Shown: positions 36,273-45,925 of the stretch, piece by piece
Layout: each line of letters begins with the position of its first letter
Numbering within the stretch: the first letter of the stretch is position 1
Notes under the pieces: generated by a model
What the model was told of the DNA's origin: nothing
Databases searched by the model: none
What the model saw: the letters and a program-made list of their open reading frames with translations, nothing else
Translations under genes and position numbers: made by a program
Source: Treponema sp.
GTDB lineage: Bacteria > Spirochaetota > Spirochaetia > Treponematales > Treponemataceae
Assembly: GCA_024695475.1 (NCBI GenBank)
Contig: JAILIC010000034.1
Location: 1 to 50,922, forward strand
Length of the DNA: 50,922 bases
Reading direction: 5' to 3'

Positions 36273-37496
36273 ATGGCATTACACATTATTGAAGAAGCAA
36301 ATCGCTGTCTTCATTGCAAAAAGCCACTGTGTCAGCAAGGGTGTCCTATTCATACACCAATTCCAGTGATTACACAAATGTTCAAGGAAAACAAATTATT
36401 GGAGGCAGGTGAAGTATTATTTACCAATAATCCATTATCAGTTGTTTGTTCAATTGTTTGCAATCATGAAAACCAGTGTGAAGGACATTGTGTACTGGGG
36501 CACAAAGGAAATCCTATTCATTTTAGTAGTATTGAAAACTTTATTTCAGATTCCTATCTGGATCGAATGAAGATTTCAGTTGTGGAACGCAAAGGAATAA
36601 AAGCTGCAGTTATAGGCTCAGGCCCTGCCGGTATGGCAGTAGCAATTATCCTGGCTAAAAATGGATATGATGTCACCATTTTTGAATCAAAAGATAAAAT
36701 CGGTGGGATGCTCCAATATGGTATTCCTGATTTCCGCTTATCAAAACGTATCCTTAAAAGATACAAGAAAAGAATGCAGGAAATGGGAATACAGATTCGT
36801 CCTAATACCACAATAGGTGGTGCTTTGGATATTGGTAATTTGAAACAGGATGGCTATGCTTCTATATTTATTGGAACAGGTGTATGGCGTCCAAAAACAC
36901 TAGGTATACACGGTGAAAGTTTTGCCAATGTACATTTTGGCATTGATTATCTGGCAAACCCAGGAGTATATAATCTGGGAGAAAAAGTAGCCGTTATTGG
37001 TATGGGTAACGTGGCAATGGATGTCGCCCGCACTGCTTTGCGAAATGGAGCAACAAAGGTTACCTTATATGCTCGTGGCAAGCGAGTTGCTGCAAGTTCA
37101 CATGAATTTCAGTATACACAACTTGAAGGAGCCGATTTTGTCTTTGGTAAACAAATAACTGAAATTACTGAAAAAGGTCCGGTATTCAAGACTTCAATCT
37201 TTGACGAGAATGATAAAGTTACCGGTTATGAAGATGAGCTTGAACAGGTTGAAGCCGATACCACAATCATTGCGGTAAGTCAGGGACCAAAAAATAAATT
37301 GTTACTGACAACTGAAGGTTTACAGGCAACAGATAAAGGTCTGGTATTGACTGATGAAAACATGATGTCAACAGTACCTGGTATTTTTGCCGCTGGAGAT
37401 GTTGTTCATGGTTCTGATACCGTTGTTCATGCAGTTGAAGAAGCAAAACGTGCTGCAAATGCCATGATGGCATATATGGACAGTCATGTAAAATAA
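36273..37496 (+). CDS. GltD/NfnB-like FAD- and NAD(P)-dependent oxidoreductase with Fe-S clusters
   Basis: A 407-residue flavoprotein like the small subunit of glutamate synthase or the NADPH:ferredoxin oxidoreductase beta family. The N-terminal 100 residues contain cysteines for two [4Fe-4S] clusters (CLHCKKPLCQQGCP and CSIVCNHENQCEGHC). GSGPAGMAVAIILAKNGYDV near residue 115 is the FAD Rossmann loop and GMGNVAMDVARTALRNGA near residue 245 the NAD(P) loop. AAGDVVHGSDTVVHAVEEAK near the end closes the FAD site. No large glutamate synthase subunit is adjacent, so glutamate synthesis is not assured. GGAGAG precedes the ATG; the phosphatase gene follows after 17 bases. Confidence 0.85.
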   Translation: MALHIIEEANRCLHCKKPLCQQGCPIHTPIPVITQMFKENKLLEAGEVLFTNNPLSVVCSIVCNHENQCEGHCVLGHKGNPIHFSSIENFISDSYLDRMKISVVERKGIKAAVIGSGPAGMAVAIILAKNGYDVTIFESKDKIGGMLQYGIPDFRLSKRILKRYKKRMQEMGIQIRPNTTIGGALDIGNLKQDGYASIFIGTGVWRPKTLGIHGESFANVHFGIDYLANPGVYNLGEKVAVIGMGNVAMDVARTALRNGATKVTLYARGKRVAASSHEFQYTQLEGADFVFGKQITEITEKGPVFKTSIFDENDKVTGYEDELEQVEADTTIIAVSQGPKNKLLLTTEGLQATDKGLVLTDENMMSTVPGIFAAGDVVHGSDTVVHAVEEAKRAANAMMAYMDSHVK

Positions 37497-37513
37497 GATT
37501 TGGTAGAGGATAT

Positions 37514-37963
37514 ATGAAAAAACTATTATTCATTTGTCATGGTAATATCTGTCGCAGTCCGATGGCTGAATTTGTTATGAAATATTTAGTAGCAAAAAAA
37601 GGTAGAACCAATGAATTTGTTATAGCATCTGCCGCAACAACAAATGAAGAAATTGGTAATGACATACATCCTGGTACACGCCGAAAATTATTGCAAGTAG
37701 GTATTCCTTTTACTCGTCGTCAGGCACGCCGAATGAATCGCGATGATTATAAGGAATATGATTTGATTTTAGCCATGGATGATGAAAATATGGATGATAT
37801 CCGTTACATCTGTGGTGGAGATCCAGATGGCAAGGTGCATCTCCTATTAGAATATGCACCTATGCCGTTACGGGATATAGCAGACCCTTGGTACACCGGC
37901 AATTTTGATGATACCTTTGATGATATCCTTGCAGGATGTACCGGATTGCTTGATAGGCTTTAA
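37514..37963 (+). CDS. Low-molecular-weight protein-tyrosine phosphatase
   Basis: A 149-residue LMW-PTP. The P-loop CHGNICRSP begins at about residue 9 with the nucleophile Cys, and the general acid Asp sits in DPWYTGNFDDTFDD near residue 120. Length and motif order match the family, which dephosphorylates tyrosine (or arginine) on proteins. No tyrosine kinase is nearby. The gene ends within the stop region of the convergent MCP gene (four-base overlap). Confidence 0.93.
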   Translation: MKKLLFICHGNICRSPMAEFVMKYLVAKKGRTNEFVIASAATTNEEIGNDIHPGTRRKLLQVGIPFTRRQARRMNRDDYKEYDLILAMDDENMDDIRYICGGDPDGKVHLLLEYAPMPLRDIADPWYTGNFDDTFDDILAGCTGLLDRL

Positions 37964-39780
37964 TTGCCTGTCTTATAGTTGGTAACCATATCAAGTACTG
38001 TTGCAGCGGTTTGCTGATTTTCCTTTGCGGCAATACTTGATTTTTGTGCGTCACCAGCTATCTGTTTAATAGATTCATTTGCACTTTCAGCAAGTTCCTT
38101 AACATCGGATATTGATGTACGTAAATCTTCAATACCTTGTACAACACCTTTACTTTGTTCGGTCATGACAGCGGAGGCCGACTTAATTGTGGCCGTAGTA
38201 GAGTTGATGATTGTCATGGAATTTAAAACTTCCTGGGCACCTTGACGCTCTTCATCCATACCCATTTTTACTTCATCAAGCATTTGTCTGATACTTTCTA
38301 CTTTTGCAGAAATATTTTTGAATGATGCATCTGACTGACCAGAAGCTTTGACCGTATCATGTATTGTTTCATTGATAGACTGAACAAGTTTCGTGATAGA
38401 AGCTGACTGTTTTGCAGAGTTTTCAGCAAGAGTACGAATTTCAGTGGCAACAACAGCAAATCCTTTTCCTGATTCACCAGCATGAGCGGCTTCGATGGCA
38501 GCATTCATAGCGAGCAGGTTTGTTTGAGCGGCAATATCATCGATGACTGTATTTGCTTTTACCAAATCAGCCGATAAATCCTCAATACTCTTGATAGTGT
38601 CAGTTACTGTCTTTTGATCTTTTCTTCCAGATTCAGTATCGTGAACTAATAACTCATAACTCTTAGCAATATGTTCAACATTATCATCTATGTGCTGAAT
38701 GTTGGCAGTTATCTCTTCAATAGCAGCAGAGGATTGATTGATAGCCTGAGCTTGTGCTGATAATTTTTCCCCCAAAAGGGTAACAGCTTCTCCCATCTTT
38801 TGGCTATTTTCATGAACACTTTGCATGTGTTCGTTTTGTTTTGTGGCACGTTCCGTTATCTTTATCATGGCAAATTGTGCAGCGCCTACAGATTCTATGG
38901 TGTTTGAAGTTTGTGTTTCAAGTTCGGTACCTGTCTGAGATAAAGAAGTAACTGATTTCCTTATTGAATCAATCATGTTTGCTAAACTTGAAGTAAGAGC
39001 ATTACAGCTGTTACCGAGACTTCCAATTTCATCCATAACTTTGACAGGAATTTTTTGCGATAAGTCACCCTTACCAGTAGCAATTTCAGTAATTGAAGTT
39101 GCTACTGTATTAATCTTTTTGAAGAGTCCTGAAGTAAAGATATAGGTAAGAATCATTACAAAAATAAGGAGTATGAGAGAGAAAAGAGAAGAAAAAAGAA
39201 TCCTTTGCTTGAGTGTTTCTACAATAGAAGAAGCATCAAAGTCTGCCGCAGTAAAACCGATTGCAGTTCCGCTAGAGTCGATGATTGGGGCAAAAACGCT
39301 GATCATCCATCCCCATTCCTCTTGTTTTTCAAGTTTAGAAAACTGGATGGTTTTTGTTTTCATACAAGTAAGCGGAGCTTGGCCGTAGGAAGAAATATCT
39401 TCAACACTGCCGATTGGTGAAAAATTATCTGTATCAGATGGATCACAACTACCATCAATAATATAGACGAAAGTAGTATCAGTTTTTGGAGCCATGGTAT
39501 ACAGGTAGCGGCAATTTATATTCTGCTTTAACTCGTATAAAGCTAAACGCATTTGCTCATATTCCCTTGATTCTACAGGGTTTATGGTTAGTTGCTTAAA
39601 CTGCGTGGGGTTAATGAGTTTTGCAGCTTTTTGTACGATAGGGGTACCTTCATTAGCAAAGATGCTTGTTGAAGTGAGGATGATATCATGTACTGATAAC
39701 AATGTAAGAAGAACAAAAGAAGAAATGAGCGCTGCTGAAAAGAATATTATATACCGAGCTTTTAAAGATAATATTTTCAT
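37960..39780 (-). CDS. Methyl-accepting chemotaxis protein
   Basis: A 606-residue transducer. TM1 lies at residues 10-32, a periplasmic ligand domain of about 160 residues follows, TM2 near 198-220, HAMP about 220-275, and a long signalling coiled coil after that. The hairpin tip is intact ([40 protein letters not shown]). It feeds CheA/CheW for motility control; the ligand is unknown. The start has no ribosome site and TATACT lies exactly six bases before ATG, so a leaderless transcript is predicted. Confidence 0.94.
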   Translation of the reverse strand: MKILSLKARYIIFFSAALISSFVLLTLLSVHDIILTSTSIFANEGTPIVQKAAKLINPTQFKQLTINPVESREYEQMRLALYELKQNINCRYLYTMAPKTDTTFVYIIDGSCDPSDTDNFSPIGSVEDISSYGQAPLTCMKTKTIQFSKLEKQEEWGWMISVFAPIIDSSGTAIGFTAADFDASSIVETLKQRILFSSLFSLILLIFVMILTYIFTSGLFKKINTVATSITEIATGKGDLSQKIPVKVMDEIGSLGNSCNALTSSLANMIDSIRKSVTSLSQTGTELETQTSNTIESVGAAQFAMIKITERATKQNEHMQSVHENSQKMGEAVTLLGEKLSAQAQAINQSSAAIEEITANIQHIDDNVEHIAKSYELLVHDTESGRKDQKTVTDTIKSIEDLSADLVKANTVIDDIAAQTNLLAMNAAIEAAHAGESGKGFAVVATEIRTLAENSAKQSASITKLVQSINETIHDTVKASGQSDASFKNISAKVESIRQMLDEVKMGMDEERQGAQEVLNSMTIINSTTATIKSASAVMTEQSKGVVQGIEDLRTSISDVKELAESANESIKQIAGDAQKSSIAAKENQQTAATVLDMVTNYKTGN

Positions 39781-39786
39781 AGTATA

Positions 39787-39815
39787 AGTATATACCAGCT
39801 TTTTTCAGAATGGAA
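39787..39815 (-). promoter_or_regulatory. MCP promoter predicted to give a leaderless mRNA
   Basis: On the minus strand TTCCAT (39815-39810), a 17-base spacer, TATACT (39792-39787), six bases (again TATACT) and the ATG at 39780. The -35 is weak; the -10 and its spacing are exact. Confidence 0.5.
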
Positions 39816-39927
39816 TATTTTTATTTCATAAAATATACAGTTTTTTGTGTATTAGAATACGTAATAGATTTTATAGAAAAAATGATACATTGTGTTATAC
39901 TATATGAATCAAAAAAGGAGGAACTAT

Positions 39928-40440
39928 ATGGAATTTACTCAGGTAATAACTGATCGTTTTTCTTGTAAAAAGTATGATGGTCGTAAAATTGACAAGGATG
40001 TTTTGCAGACAATACTGGATGCTGGTAGACTTGCTCCTACGGCAAAAAATTTACAGGAACAGAAAGTTTATGTCCTTGAATCTGCCGATGCCTTGGCTAA
40101 GTTCGATAGCCTTTGCCCTTGCAGATATAACGCTGGAACCGTACTTATCGTAGCCTATGATAAGAATAATGTCTTTGTGTATCCAGGAGAACAGCGTGAT
40201 TCTGGAATTGAAGATGCTACTATCGTTGCTACTCACCTTTTGCTTGCTGCTAAAAATGCAGGTGTTGATAGCTGCTGGGTTAATTTCTTTGATCCTGCCA
40301 AACTTGCAAAAGCATTAGGTCTGCCAGAAAATGAAGAAATTTTGATGGCGTTAGATTTAGGATATGCAGCTCCTGGAGCTGGTCCACTACCTAATCATGG
40401 CTCTCGAAAGTCCCTTACTGAGACAGTACAGTATATATAA
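39928..40440 (+). CDS. Nitroreductase-family flavoprotein
   Basis: A 170-residue FMN-dependent nitroreductase-like protein. DRFSCKKYDGRKIDKDVLQ holds the usual N-terminal Arg-Ser-type phosphate contact, followed by DAGRLAPTAKNLQEQKVYVL. A central helix bears ATIVATHLLLAAKNAGVDSCW and LALGLPENEEILMALDLGY closes the fold. Such small forms reduce quinones, flavins or nitro compounds with NAD(P)H; the natural substrate is unknown. The start at 39928 is set by AGGAGG seven bases upstream; a longer frame from 39892 has no ribosome site. Confidence 0.9.
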   Translation: MEFTQVITDRFSCKKYDGRKIDKDVLQTILDAGRLAPTAKNLQEQKVYVLESADALAKFDSLCPCRYNAGTVLIVAYDKNNVFVYPGEQRDSGIEDATIVATHLLLAAKNAGVDSCWVNFFDPAKLAKALGLPENEEILMALDLGYAAPGAGPLPNHGSRKSLTETVQYI

Positions 40441-40498
40441 AAGTAGATTATTTTAGATAACCTTGAGGCTTTCTTATGGGGCATAAAAGCTGTGTAGT

Positions 40499-41143
40499 TT
40501 AGCACGGCTTTTGTGCGACAAATGCTTTTGCAAGAGCTGTAAGTTCTGCATAGTTTCCGGCTTTGATTAAATCATTGCGTACGACATTGGAACCGATGCC
40601 ACAGCTGCAATAGCCATTTTCAAGGAATGTTCTTACATTATCAATAGTAACGCCACCTACTGCCATACAGGGAACATGACTGATAGGTCCTCTGATAGCT
40701 TTTATATATGCTACTCCCAATATATCAGCAGGGAACACTTTTACGATATCAGCACCGGCATTCCATGCGGTCATAATCTCTGTTGGTGTTAATGCTCCTG
40801 GAATCGCTGTCAAACCAAGTCGTTTCATTTCTGCAATAACGGTAACATCAGTACTGGGAGCAAGGGCAAAATCAGCACCTGCAGCAGCTGCAGCGCGAGC
40901 TTGTTCTACGGTCAATACGGTGCCGGCGCCGACACTCATGACGTCACCCAGTGCTGTTTTTACATTTTGTATGGATGTTGCCGTATCCTGAATACAGCTA
41001 CTTGATGACTGATCAAAAGTAATTTCAAGACACTGTATACCACCGTCATGTAATGCCTGTGCGGTTTTTACTATATCAGCAACAGCGACGCGACGTGCGA
41101 TAGCCACTAATTTAGTATTTTTTATCATTGCCAATGTGTCCAT
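40499..41143 (-). CDS. eda: 2-keto-3-deoxy-6-phosphogluconate / 4-hydroxy-2-oxoglutarate aldolase
   Basis: A 214-residue class I aldolase of the KDPG/KHG family. It cleaves 2-keto-3-deoxy-6-phospho sugar acids to pyruvate and glyceraldehyde-3-phosphate. Seen are the substrate Glu in LEITFDQ near residue 34, GAGTVLTVEQARAAAAAGADF near residue 65 and the Schiff-base lysine in IVKVFPAD near residue 125. GGGAG eight bases before 41143 fixes the start. It is divergent from a 2-keto-3-deoxygalactonokinase gene across a 189-base spacer with an inverted repeat, so the two probably form a uronate or galactonate pathway unit. Confidence 0.92.
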   Translation of the reverse strand: MDTLAMIKNTKLVAIARRVAVADIVKTAQALHDGGIQCLEITFDQSSSSCIQDTATSIQNVKTALGDVMSVGAGTVLTVEQARAAAAAGADFALAPSTDVTVIAEMKRLGLTAIPGALTPTEIMTAWNAGADIVKVFPADILGVAYIKAIRGPISHVPCMAVGGVTIDNVRTFLENGYCSCGIGSNVVRNDLIKAGNYAELTALAKAFVAQKPC

Positions 41144-41228
41144 ATTTTTACTCCCTTTTATAAAATTCCACAATAACGATTATGCTGGTGCCTCGTTTTT
41201 GCGGATCCATCATTGTTATTTGTTTAAA

Positions 41229-41246
41229 TATACCGTGAATGGTATA
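41229..41246. promoter_or_regulatory. Candidate operator between aldolase and kinase genes
   Basis: TATACC, six bases (GTGAAT), GGTATA: an 18-bp perfect dyad in the divergent eda-dgoK interval. Its position and symmetry suit a repressor controlling both genes; no regulator gene is adjacent. Confidence 0.4.
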
Positions 41247-41298
41247 AGATCGCAACTGCAAAGGTGTCGAGGTTAAACGTGTACATAAATCATTAGCT

Positions 41299-41326
41299 TT
41301 CATAAAGTCTGCAACTGTGCTATAAA
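41299..41326 (+). promoter_or_regulatory. dgoK promoter predicted to give a leaderless mRNA
   Basis: TTCATA (41299-41304), a 16-base spacer and TATAAA (41321-41326), then six bases and the ATG at 41333. No Shine-Dalgarno is seen. Confidence 0.5.
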
Positions 41327-41332
41327 AATACT

Positions 41333-42322
41333 ATGTATAAGGTTTACTTTGATTCTGGAACGACAAACTCAAGGATATATGTTATTGATGACTCTGGTAC
41401 GCTTATAAGGACGACAAAAAAAGCAGTAGGTTCAAAAGATACAGTGCTTAAGAATGATAAGCAGTATCTTGTACGAGAGTTGTATGCACTCTATAGTTCA
41501 ACACTTGCAGACTTGCATATTGATGACAGCCAGGTTTCTTCAATATGGCTGTCAGGTATGGTAACCAGCAAGAATGGAATTGTTGAGGTTCCCTATGTTG
41601 CTATTCCTGTAACACCAAGTATTTTGGCAGATAACATATTTGAGTATGATGAGACAACCTATTTTTGCCGAAAACTGTTTTTTATTCCAGGAATCAAGAG
41701 TGTTCCCAAAGGTATTTCGATTGATTTTTCAAATGTAGACCTCGTAAATAATATGCGTGGTGAAGAAACTGAGATAATGGGCATCCTGAGTAAGGGTATT
41801 GCTCAAAAAGATACTTGCGCTATTGTACTGCCTGGCTCGCATACGCAAATAGCCGTGTTACAGGATGGGGCGATAGTACATATTATTTCTTCAATAACTG
41901 GCGAATTGTATAAAGCTATTAAAGAACAAACTATACTGAGCGAAGGGCTGGTGCCACTTGATACATCTGTTGATGAAGAAATGGTAATACTTGGGTATAA
42001 GAATTTGAGTACCTATGGCTTTAACAGGGCTTTGTATATTGTGCGTACACTATTGCTTTTTACAAAAGCAACGGATTATCAAAGATCATCGTATCTTGAA
42101 GGTGTTATCAATGGCGGCGTCCTTCAGGCGATTCAGGCTGTTCTTGGTAAAACAACAAAGGTGAATATTTTTTTAGCTGGTGGTAGCTCGCAGTATCAGA
42201 TATATAGTACCATAGCCAAACAATATTACCCTCAGTATACGATTCATCAAATTGAAGAAGAGGCAGATGCACCTTTTTCCTTGCTCGGTTTTAAATCTAT
42301 TGCAGCATGCTATCATTGTTAG
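41333..42322 (+). CDS. dgoK: 2-dehydro-3-deoxygalactonokinase (DgoK family)
   Basis: A 329-residue sugar-acid kinase of the DgoK family. The N-terminal phosphate loop YFDSGTTNSRIYVID is followed by IWLSGMVTSKNGIVEVPY near residue 65, NNMRGEETEIMG near residue 140, ALVLPGSHTQ-like IVLPGSHTQIAV near residue 163, and AGGSSQYQIYS near residue 285. It phosphorylates 2-keto-3-deoxy-galactonate to the substrate of the aldolase encoded divergently, a route from galactonate or pectin-derived uronates to pyruvate. It is about 35 residues longer than the enterobacterial enzyme. Confidence 0.85.
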   Translation: MYKVYFDSGTTNSRIYVIDDSGTLIRTTKKAVGSKDTVLKNDKQYLVRELYALYSSTLADLHIDDSQVSSIWLSGMVTSKNGIVEVPYVAIPVTPSILADNIFEYDETTYFCRKLFFIPGIKSVPKGISIDFSNVDLVNNMRGEETEIMGILSKGIAQKDTCAIVLPGSHTQIAVLQDGAIVHIISSITGELYKAIKEQTILSEGLVPLDTSVDEEMVILGYKNLSTYGFNRALYIVRTLLLFTKATDYQRSSYLEGVINGGVLQAIQAVLGKTTKVNIFLAGGSSQYQIYSTIAKQYYPQYTIHQIEEEADAPFSLLGFKSIAACYHC

Positions 42323-42444
42323 TTTTATACTAGAATTTAGTATATTATAAATAAAGTTTACAATTAGTTTAAGATTTTGCTTGCTAAACGCTTTATATAG
42401 CCCTAAAATAAGATTAATGTATCATTAATCTTAAGGGGTTTGAA

Positions 42445-44532
42445 ATGAAGTTTAAGAGTTTAAAAGCTAAACTACTAGTGTTGCTATTGGGTATAGTCAT
42501 CATATCGAATGTATTATTAGGATTAATTGCATACTCAATTTCAAAGCCTGCTTTGGAAAACTCAGTAGAAGGTACTATCACTACAATTGCAGAAAAGGTA
42601 GGGCAAAAAGTATCTATGCAGACTGAACGAGAGTTTCATATGCTTGAAATACTTGCTAATACTACCGTTATTCAAGACCCCACAATTCCTGTTGAAGAAA
42701 AATGCAAGATAATCAGTAATGCAAAGATTATTGACGCTAATTACGAAAATATAGCCTTTTATGATGAGAGTGGTATATCAGTAGCAGGTAATGGTCAAAG
42801 GTTGAATTTTTCTGATCGTGCATATTTCAAGACAGCTATAAATGGAGAAAAATATCTTTCAAATCCTACCGTTAGTCCAGTTAATGGTAAACTAATGGTA
42901 TTTTATGCTATTCCTGTTATTAGCCAGAAAACAAAAAAACCGATGGGTGTTATTGCAGCAGTTTTTTATGCAAATGTATTTTGTGATCTTTGTAATGAAA
43001 TTACTATCGGTAAAGAAAGTCATCCATTTATCATTGATATGAAAACTGGTGCTACTGTTGCTGATAAAGATGTCAAATATGTTCAGGAAGGCCAGAATAT
43101 AAAAGACTCAACTACTGGTGGTATGCATGATGCTGTTTTAGAAGCTATGGAAGGCAAAAAGGCATATAAAATATTTTATGAGTCTAGTAGAAAAAAGATG
43201 ATGGTTGCTTCATATCAGCCAGTAAACGAGGAACTTAATTGGGCTGTATTCTGTATGGCTCCGTATGATGAGTTTTTTGGTAGTGTTAAGCACATGGCTA
43301 CATCTATGTGTATCGTCATAGTTGTTATACTTATTGTTGCAGCCATTATTTGTACTATTATTACATCCATAAGTCTTAAACCTTTGAAAGAGGTTGATAA
43401 ATCAATTACAGAAATTGCAAGTGGTAATGCAGACCTGACCAGAAGAATTAAAGTGACTTCTGCAGATGAAATTGGCCACGTCGTTGTAGGATTTAATAAA
43501 TTTACAGAAAAACTGCAATCTATCATTTCAAGCGTCAAAGACTCAAATAAAAACCTTACAGTTGTTGATGAGGATATGACTGCCAGTGTTGAAGACACTG
43601 CCAGTTCTATCGAGGAAATTATTGCTAATATTGACTCCATGAAAAAACAGATTGAAACGCAGAATAGTTCTGTCAGTCAAACAGCAGGAGCAGTTAATGA
43701 GATAGCCTCAAATATTGATTCTCTGGAACATATGATTGAGTCTCAGTCTAGTGGTGTTACCCAGGCCTCTGCAGCGGTTGAGGAAATGATAGGTAATATT
43801 TCTTCGGTAAATCAGTCTGTTGATAAGATGGCACATTCATTTAATGACCTGCGATTAAATGCCCAGGAAGGTATAAACAAGCAACAGGCAGTAAATGAAC
43901 GTGTAGAACAAATCGAAAGCCAGTCAGAGATGCTTCAGGAAGCAAATACAGCTATTGAGTCTATAGCAAGTCAAACTAACCTGCTTGCTATGAACGCTGC
44001 AATCGAAGCTGCCCATGCCGGTGATGCAGGTAAAGGCTTTGCTGTTGTTGCTGATGAAATTCGTAAACTTTCAGAAACCTCTACAGCCCAGTCTAAGACC
44101 ATTGGTGTTCAGTTGACCAACATAAAAGATTCCATTAGTAATGTAGTATCTGCCTCAATGGAAGCAAGTACAGCATTTGAATTAGTTTCCCGTAAACTTG
44201 AAGAAACTGATGCCTTGGTTATGCAGATTAAAGCTGCTATGGAAGAACAGAACGAGGGATCTAAACAAATTACCGAAGCATTACATAACATGAATGACAG
44301 TACGGTATCGGTACGCAATGCATCTACAGAAATGTCTGAAGGTAATCAGTTGATTCTGAAAGAAATTCAACAGTTGCAGAATGTCACTATGGCTATGACA
44401 AATGGTATGGATGAAATGTCAGTGGGAGCTCGCAAAATAAATGAGACTGGATCAGCCTTAAATGGAATTGCTTCTAAAATGAGTAACTCTATTTCTGATA
44501 TTGGTACACAAATTGATCAGTTTAAAGTGTAA
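42445..44532 (+). CDS. Methyl-accepting chemotaxis protein with dCache-type sensor
   Basis: A 695-residue transducer. TM1 is at residues 10-30. A double-Cache periplasmic domain of about 245 residues follows ([20 protein letters not shown] near residue 130 and [15 protein letters not shown]). TM2 is near 287-310, then HAMP (to about 365) and the signalling domain. The tip sequence [20 protein letters not shown] is intact. dCache sensors usually bind amino acids or other small solutes; the ligand here is unknown. AAGGGG precedes the ATG. The C-terminal IDQFKV ends 88 bases before the convergent azlD stop. Confidence 0.95.
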   Translation: MKFKSLKAKLLVLLLGIVIISNVLLGLIAYSISKPALENSVEGTITTIAEKVGQKVSMQTEREFHMLEILANTTVIQDPTIPVEEKCKIISNAKIIDANYENIAFYDESGISVAGNGQRLNFSDRAYFKTAINGEKYLSNPTVSPVNGKLMVFYAIPVISQKTKKPMGVIAAVFYANVFCDLCNEITIGKESHPFIIDMKTGATVADKDVKYVQEGQNIKDSTTGGMHDAVLEAMEGKKAYKIFYESSRKKMMVASYQPVNEELNWAVFCMAPYDEFFGSVKHMATSMCIVIVVILIVAAIICTIITSISLKPLKEVDKSITEIASGNADLTRRIKVTSADEIGHVVVGFNKFTEKLQSIISSVKDSNKNLTVVDEDMTASVEDTASSIEEIIANIDSMKKQIETQNSSVSQTAGAVNEIASNIDSLEHMIESQSSGVTQASAAVEEMIGNISSVNQSVDKMAHSFNDLRLNAQEGINKQQAVNERVEQIESQSEMLQEANTAIESIASQTNLLAMNAAIEAAHAGDAGKGFAVVADEIRKLSETSTAQSKTIGVQLTNIKDSISNVVSASMEASTAFELVSRKLEETDALVMQIKAAMEEQNEGSKQITEALHNMNDSTVSVRNASTEMSEGNQLILKEIQQLQNVTMAMTNGMDEMSVGARKINETGSALNGIASKMSNSISDIGTQIDQFKV

Positions 44533-44549
44533 GTGATTACTGCGTATTG

Positions 44550-44597
44550 TTAGCTGCAGTTTTCTCTGATACTGTAAATGAGTGAAACTGCAGCTAA
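44550..44597. other. Long stem-loop between convergent mcp and azlD
   Basis: TTAGCTGCAGTTT (44550-44562) pairs perfectly with AAACTGCAGCTAA (44585-44597), a 13-bp stem with a 22-base loop. No T run follows on either strand, so it is not a textbook terminator although it sits where both genes end. Confidence 0.55.
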
Positions 44598-44620
44598 GGT
44601 AAAGCTGTAGAAAGGCAAAT

Positions 44621-44926
44621 TTAATGCACAAACATTTCAATGATAAAGACGCTCAGGCAGCAAATACACGCAACTGGAAAAAGTCCTAATCCAACGTAAG
44701 AAAAAATAATCCCTAAAATTAAAGCTGCAATACCTGCTATAGGAGACTGTGTTGCCTCAACGATTGCAGGAAATGTCATAGCTGCAAGCGTTACATAAGG
44801 AACATAATATAAAAATGATTTTATAAAGCGGTTTTGTATTGGCTTTTGGATTAATGTAAGTGGTAAAACTCGGATAACATATGTAACTGTAGCAGCTATA
44901 AGTATATACATGTATGTGTTATGCAT
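44621..44926 (-). CDS. azlD: Branched-chain amino acid exporter small subunit (AzlD)
   Basis: A 101-residue integral membrane protein with about four helices. The AzlD signature is TYVIRVLPLTLIQKPIQNRF near residue 14, followed by FLYYVPYVTLAAMTFPAI. AzlD pairs with AzlC to export branched-chain amino acids or analogues. It overlaps azlC by eight bases and would be coupled to it. Confidence 0.9.
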   Translation of the reverse strand: MHNTYMYILIAATVTYVIRVLPLTLIQKPIQNRFIKSFLYYVPYVTLAAMTFPAIVEATQSPIAGIAALILGIIFSYVGLGLFPVACICCLSVFIIEMFVH

Positions 44927-45644
44927 TTTTATCTCCTGAAGAAGCTTCTTCTGATTCTATAGGCTTTATGATGGCTGCTATAGCAGAAATTATTATAGTT
45001 AAAATAATGGTTTTATTGCCTGATGAAATTTTTGTGACAGAGGGCAAAACGGAAAAAACGTAGCTTAAGATAAAACTTGCAATGACGCAAATCATTATTG
45101 CTTTATTCTTTTTTGCCGGAGGAATTATAATTGCAAGGAACATTCCATAGAGAGCAACAGAAAGTGCGCTTACAATGTTTATCGGCAAAAAGGTGCCTGC
45201 AAGTATGCCGCATGCGGTTCCTGTGCTCCATAAGAGGGTGGCAATTAAGATAGCTGAATAGCTGTATGCTGGATTAATAGAGCCATTGCGAGCTATCAGT
45301 ATTCCAAAAATTTCATCGGTTAGTCCAAACGCAACACCCAAACGGTGAATAAAAGGGGTATTGGAGGCAAACTTCTGACTGAGAGCGCAGCTCATAAGCA
45401 AATAGCGTGCATTGACAACAAGGCTTATAATGGCGACTTCGACATATGATACATTTGCTTGGATGGCATTATATAACGCAAACTCTCCTGCTGAAGCTTT
45501 ATTCATAAAACTGGCAAAAAAACCTTGAAAAGGGGAAAGCCCTGCCTGTTTTGCAACGATTCCTAAAGAAAAGGCAACAGTAAAATAGCCTAAGGCAATA
45601 GGAAATCCGTCCCTAAAACCTTCTGCAATAGCATTGTTTTTCAT
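44919..45644 (-). CDS. azlC: Branched-chain amino acid exporter large subunit (AzlC)
   Basis: A 241-residue membrane protein of the AzlC family. The N-terminus shows FRDGFPIALGYFTVAFSLGI and AKQAGLSPFQGFFASFMNKAS, followed by NARYLLMSCALSQKF near residue 80 and FGLTDEIFGI near residue 107. There are about six hydrophobic helices. It forms a complex with AzlD just downstream. No ribosome site precedes the ATG; a promoter ends exactly six bases upstream, so the mRNA should be leaderless. Confidence 0.92.
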   Translation of the reverse strand: MKNNAIAEGFRDGFPIALGYFTVAFSLGIVAKQAGLSPFQGFFASFMNKASAGEFALYNAIQANVSYVEVAIISLVVNARYLLMSCALSQKFASNTPFIHRLGVAFGLTDEIFGILIARNGSINPAYSYSAILIATLLWSTGTACGILAGTFLPINIVSALSVALYGMFLAIIIPPAKKNKAIMICVIASFILSYVFSVLPSVTKISSGNKTIILTIIISAIAAIIKPIESEEASSGDKNA

Positions 45645-45650
45645 ATAGCT

Positions 45651-45679
45651 ATACTAAACTTTTTTTTGAGCTTTGTAAA
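45651..45679 (-). promoter_or_regulatory. azlC promoter predicted to give a leaderless mRNA
   Basis: On the minus strand TTTACA (45679-45674), a 17-base spacer and TAGTAT (45656-45651), then AGCTAT and the ATG at 45644. Confidence 0.6.
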
Positions 45680-45766
45680 ACAGGAGGATATATAGTTGTG
45701 TTAAACTCACAATTGTAACAGATTGTTGCACTTGTGAGCTGTTTGTACTTTGAGGAAGATGGTAAT

Positions 45767-45925
45767 TTACACTTTGAATTTACTCATTGCATCAGAAAGA
45801 ATTCCTACAGACTACTGAGCTTGTGCGGAAATTTCTGTCATATTCTGCGATGTAGAAATGAGCGCTTTTGAAGCTGTTCCACAAGACTGGATTCCAGAAT
45901 TAACTTCATCCTGCATTGCAAAGAG
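45767..45925 (-). pseudogene. C-terminal remnant of a methyl-accepting chemotaxis protein
   Basis: Reading the minus strand in frame from the transposase remnant, about 35 residues (MQDEVNSGIQSC... MTEISAQAQ) resemble the last coiled-coil part of a chemotaxis transducer. They run into a TAG at 45812-45814. Past that stop the same frame reads SVGILSDAMSKFKV and ends at TAA (45767-45769), and LS-x-FKV is the usual C-terminus of such proteins. The rest of the gene is missing upstream, where transposase sequence begins. It is a dead 3' end, not a copy of either intact MCP nearby. The exact junction is uncertain by a few codons. Confidence 0.7.
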
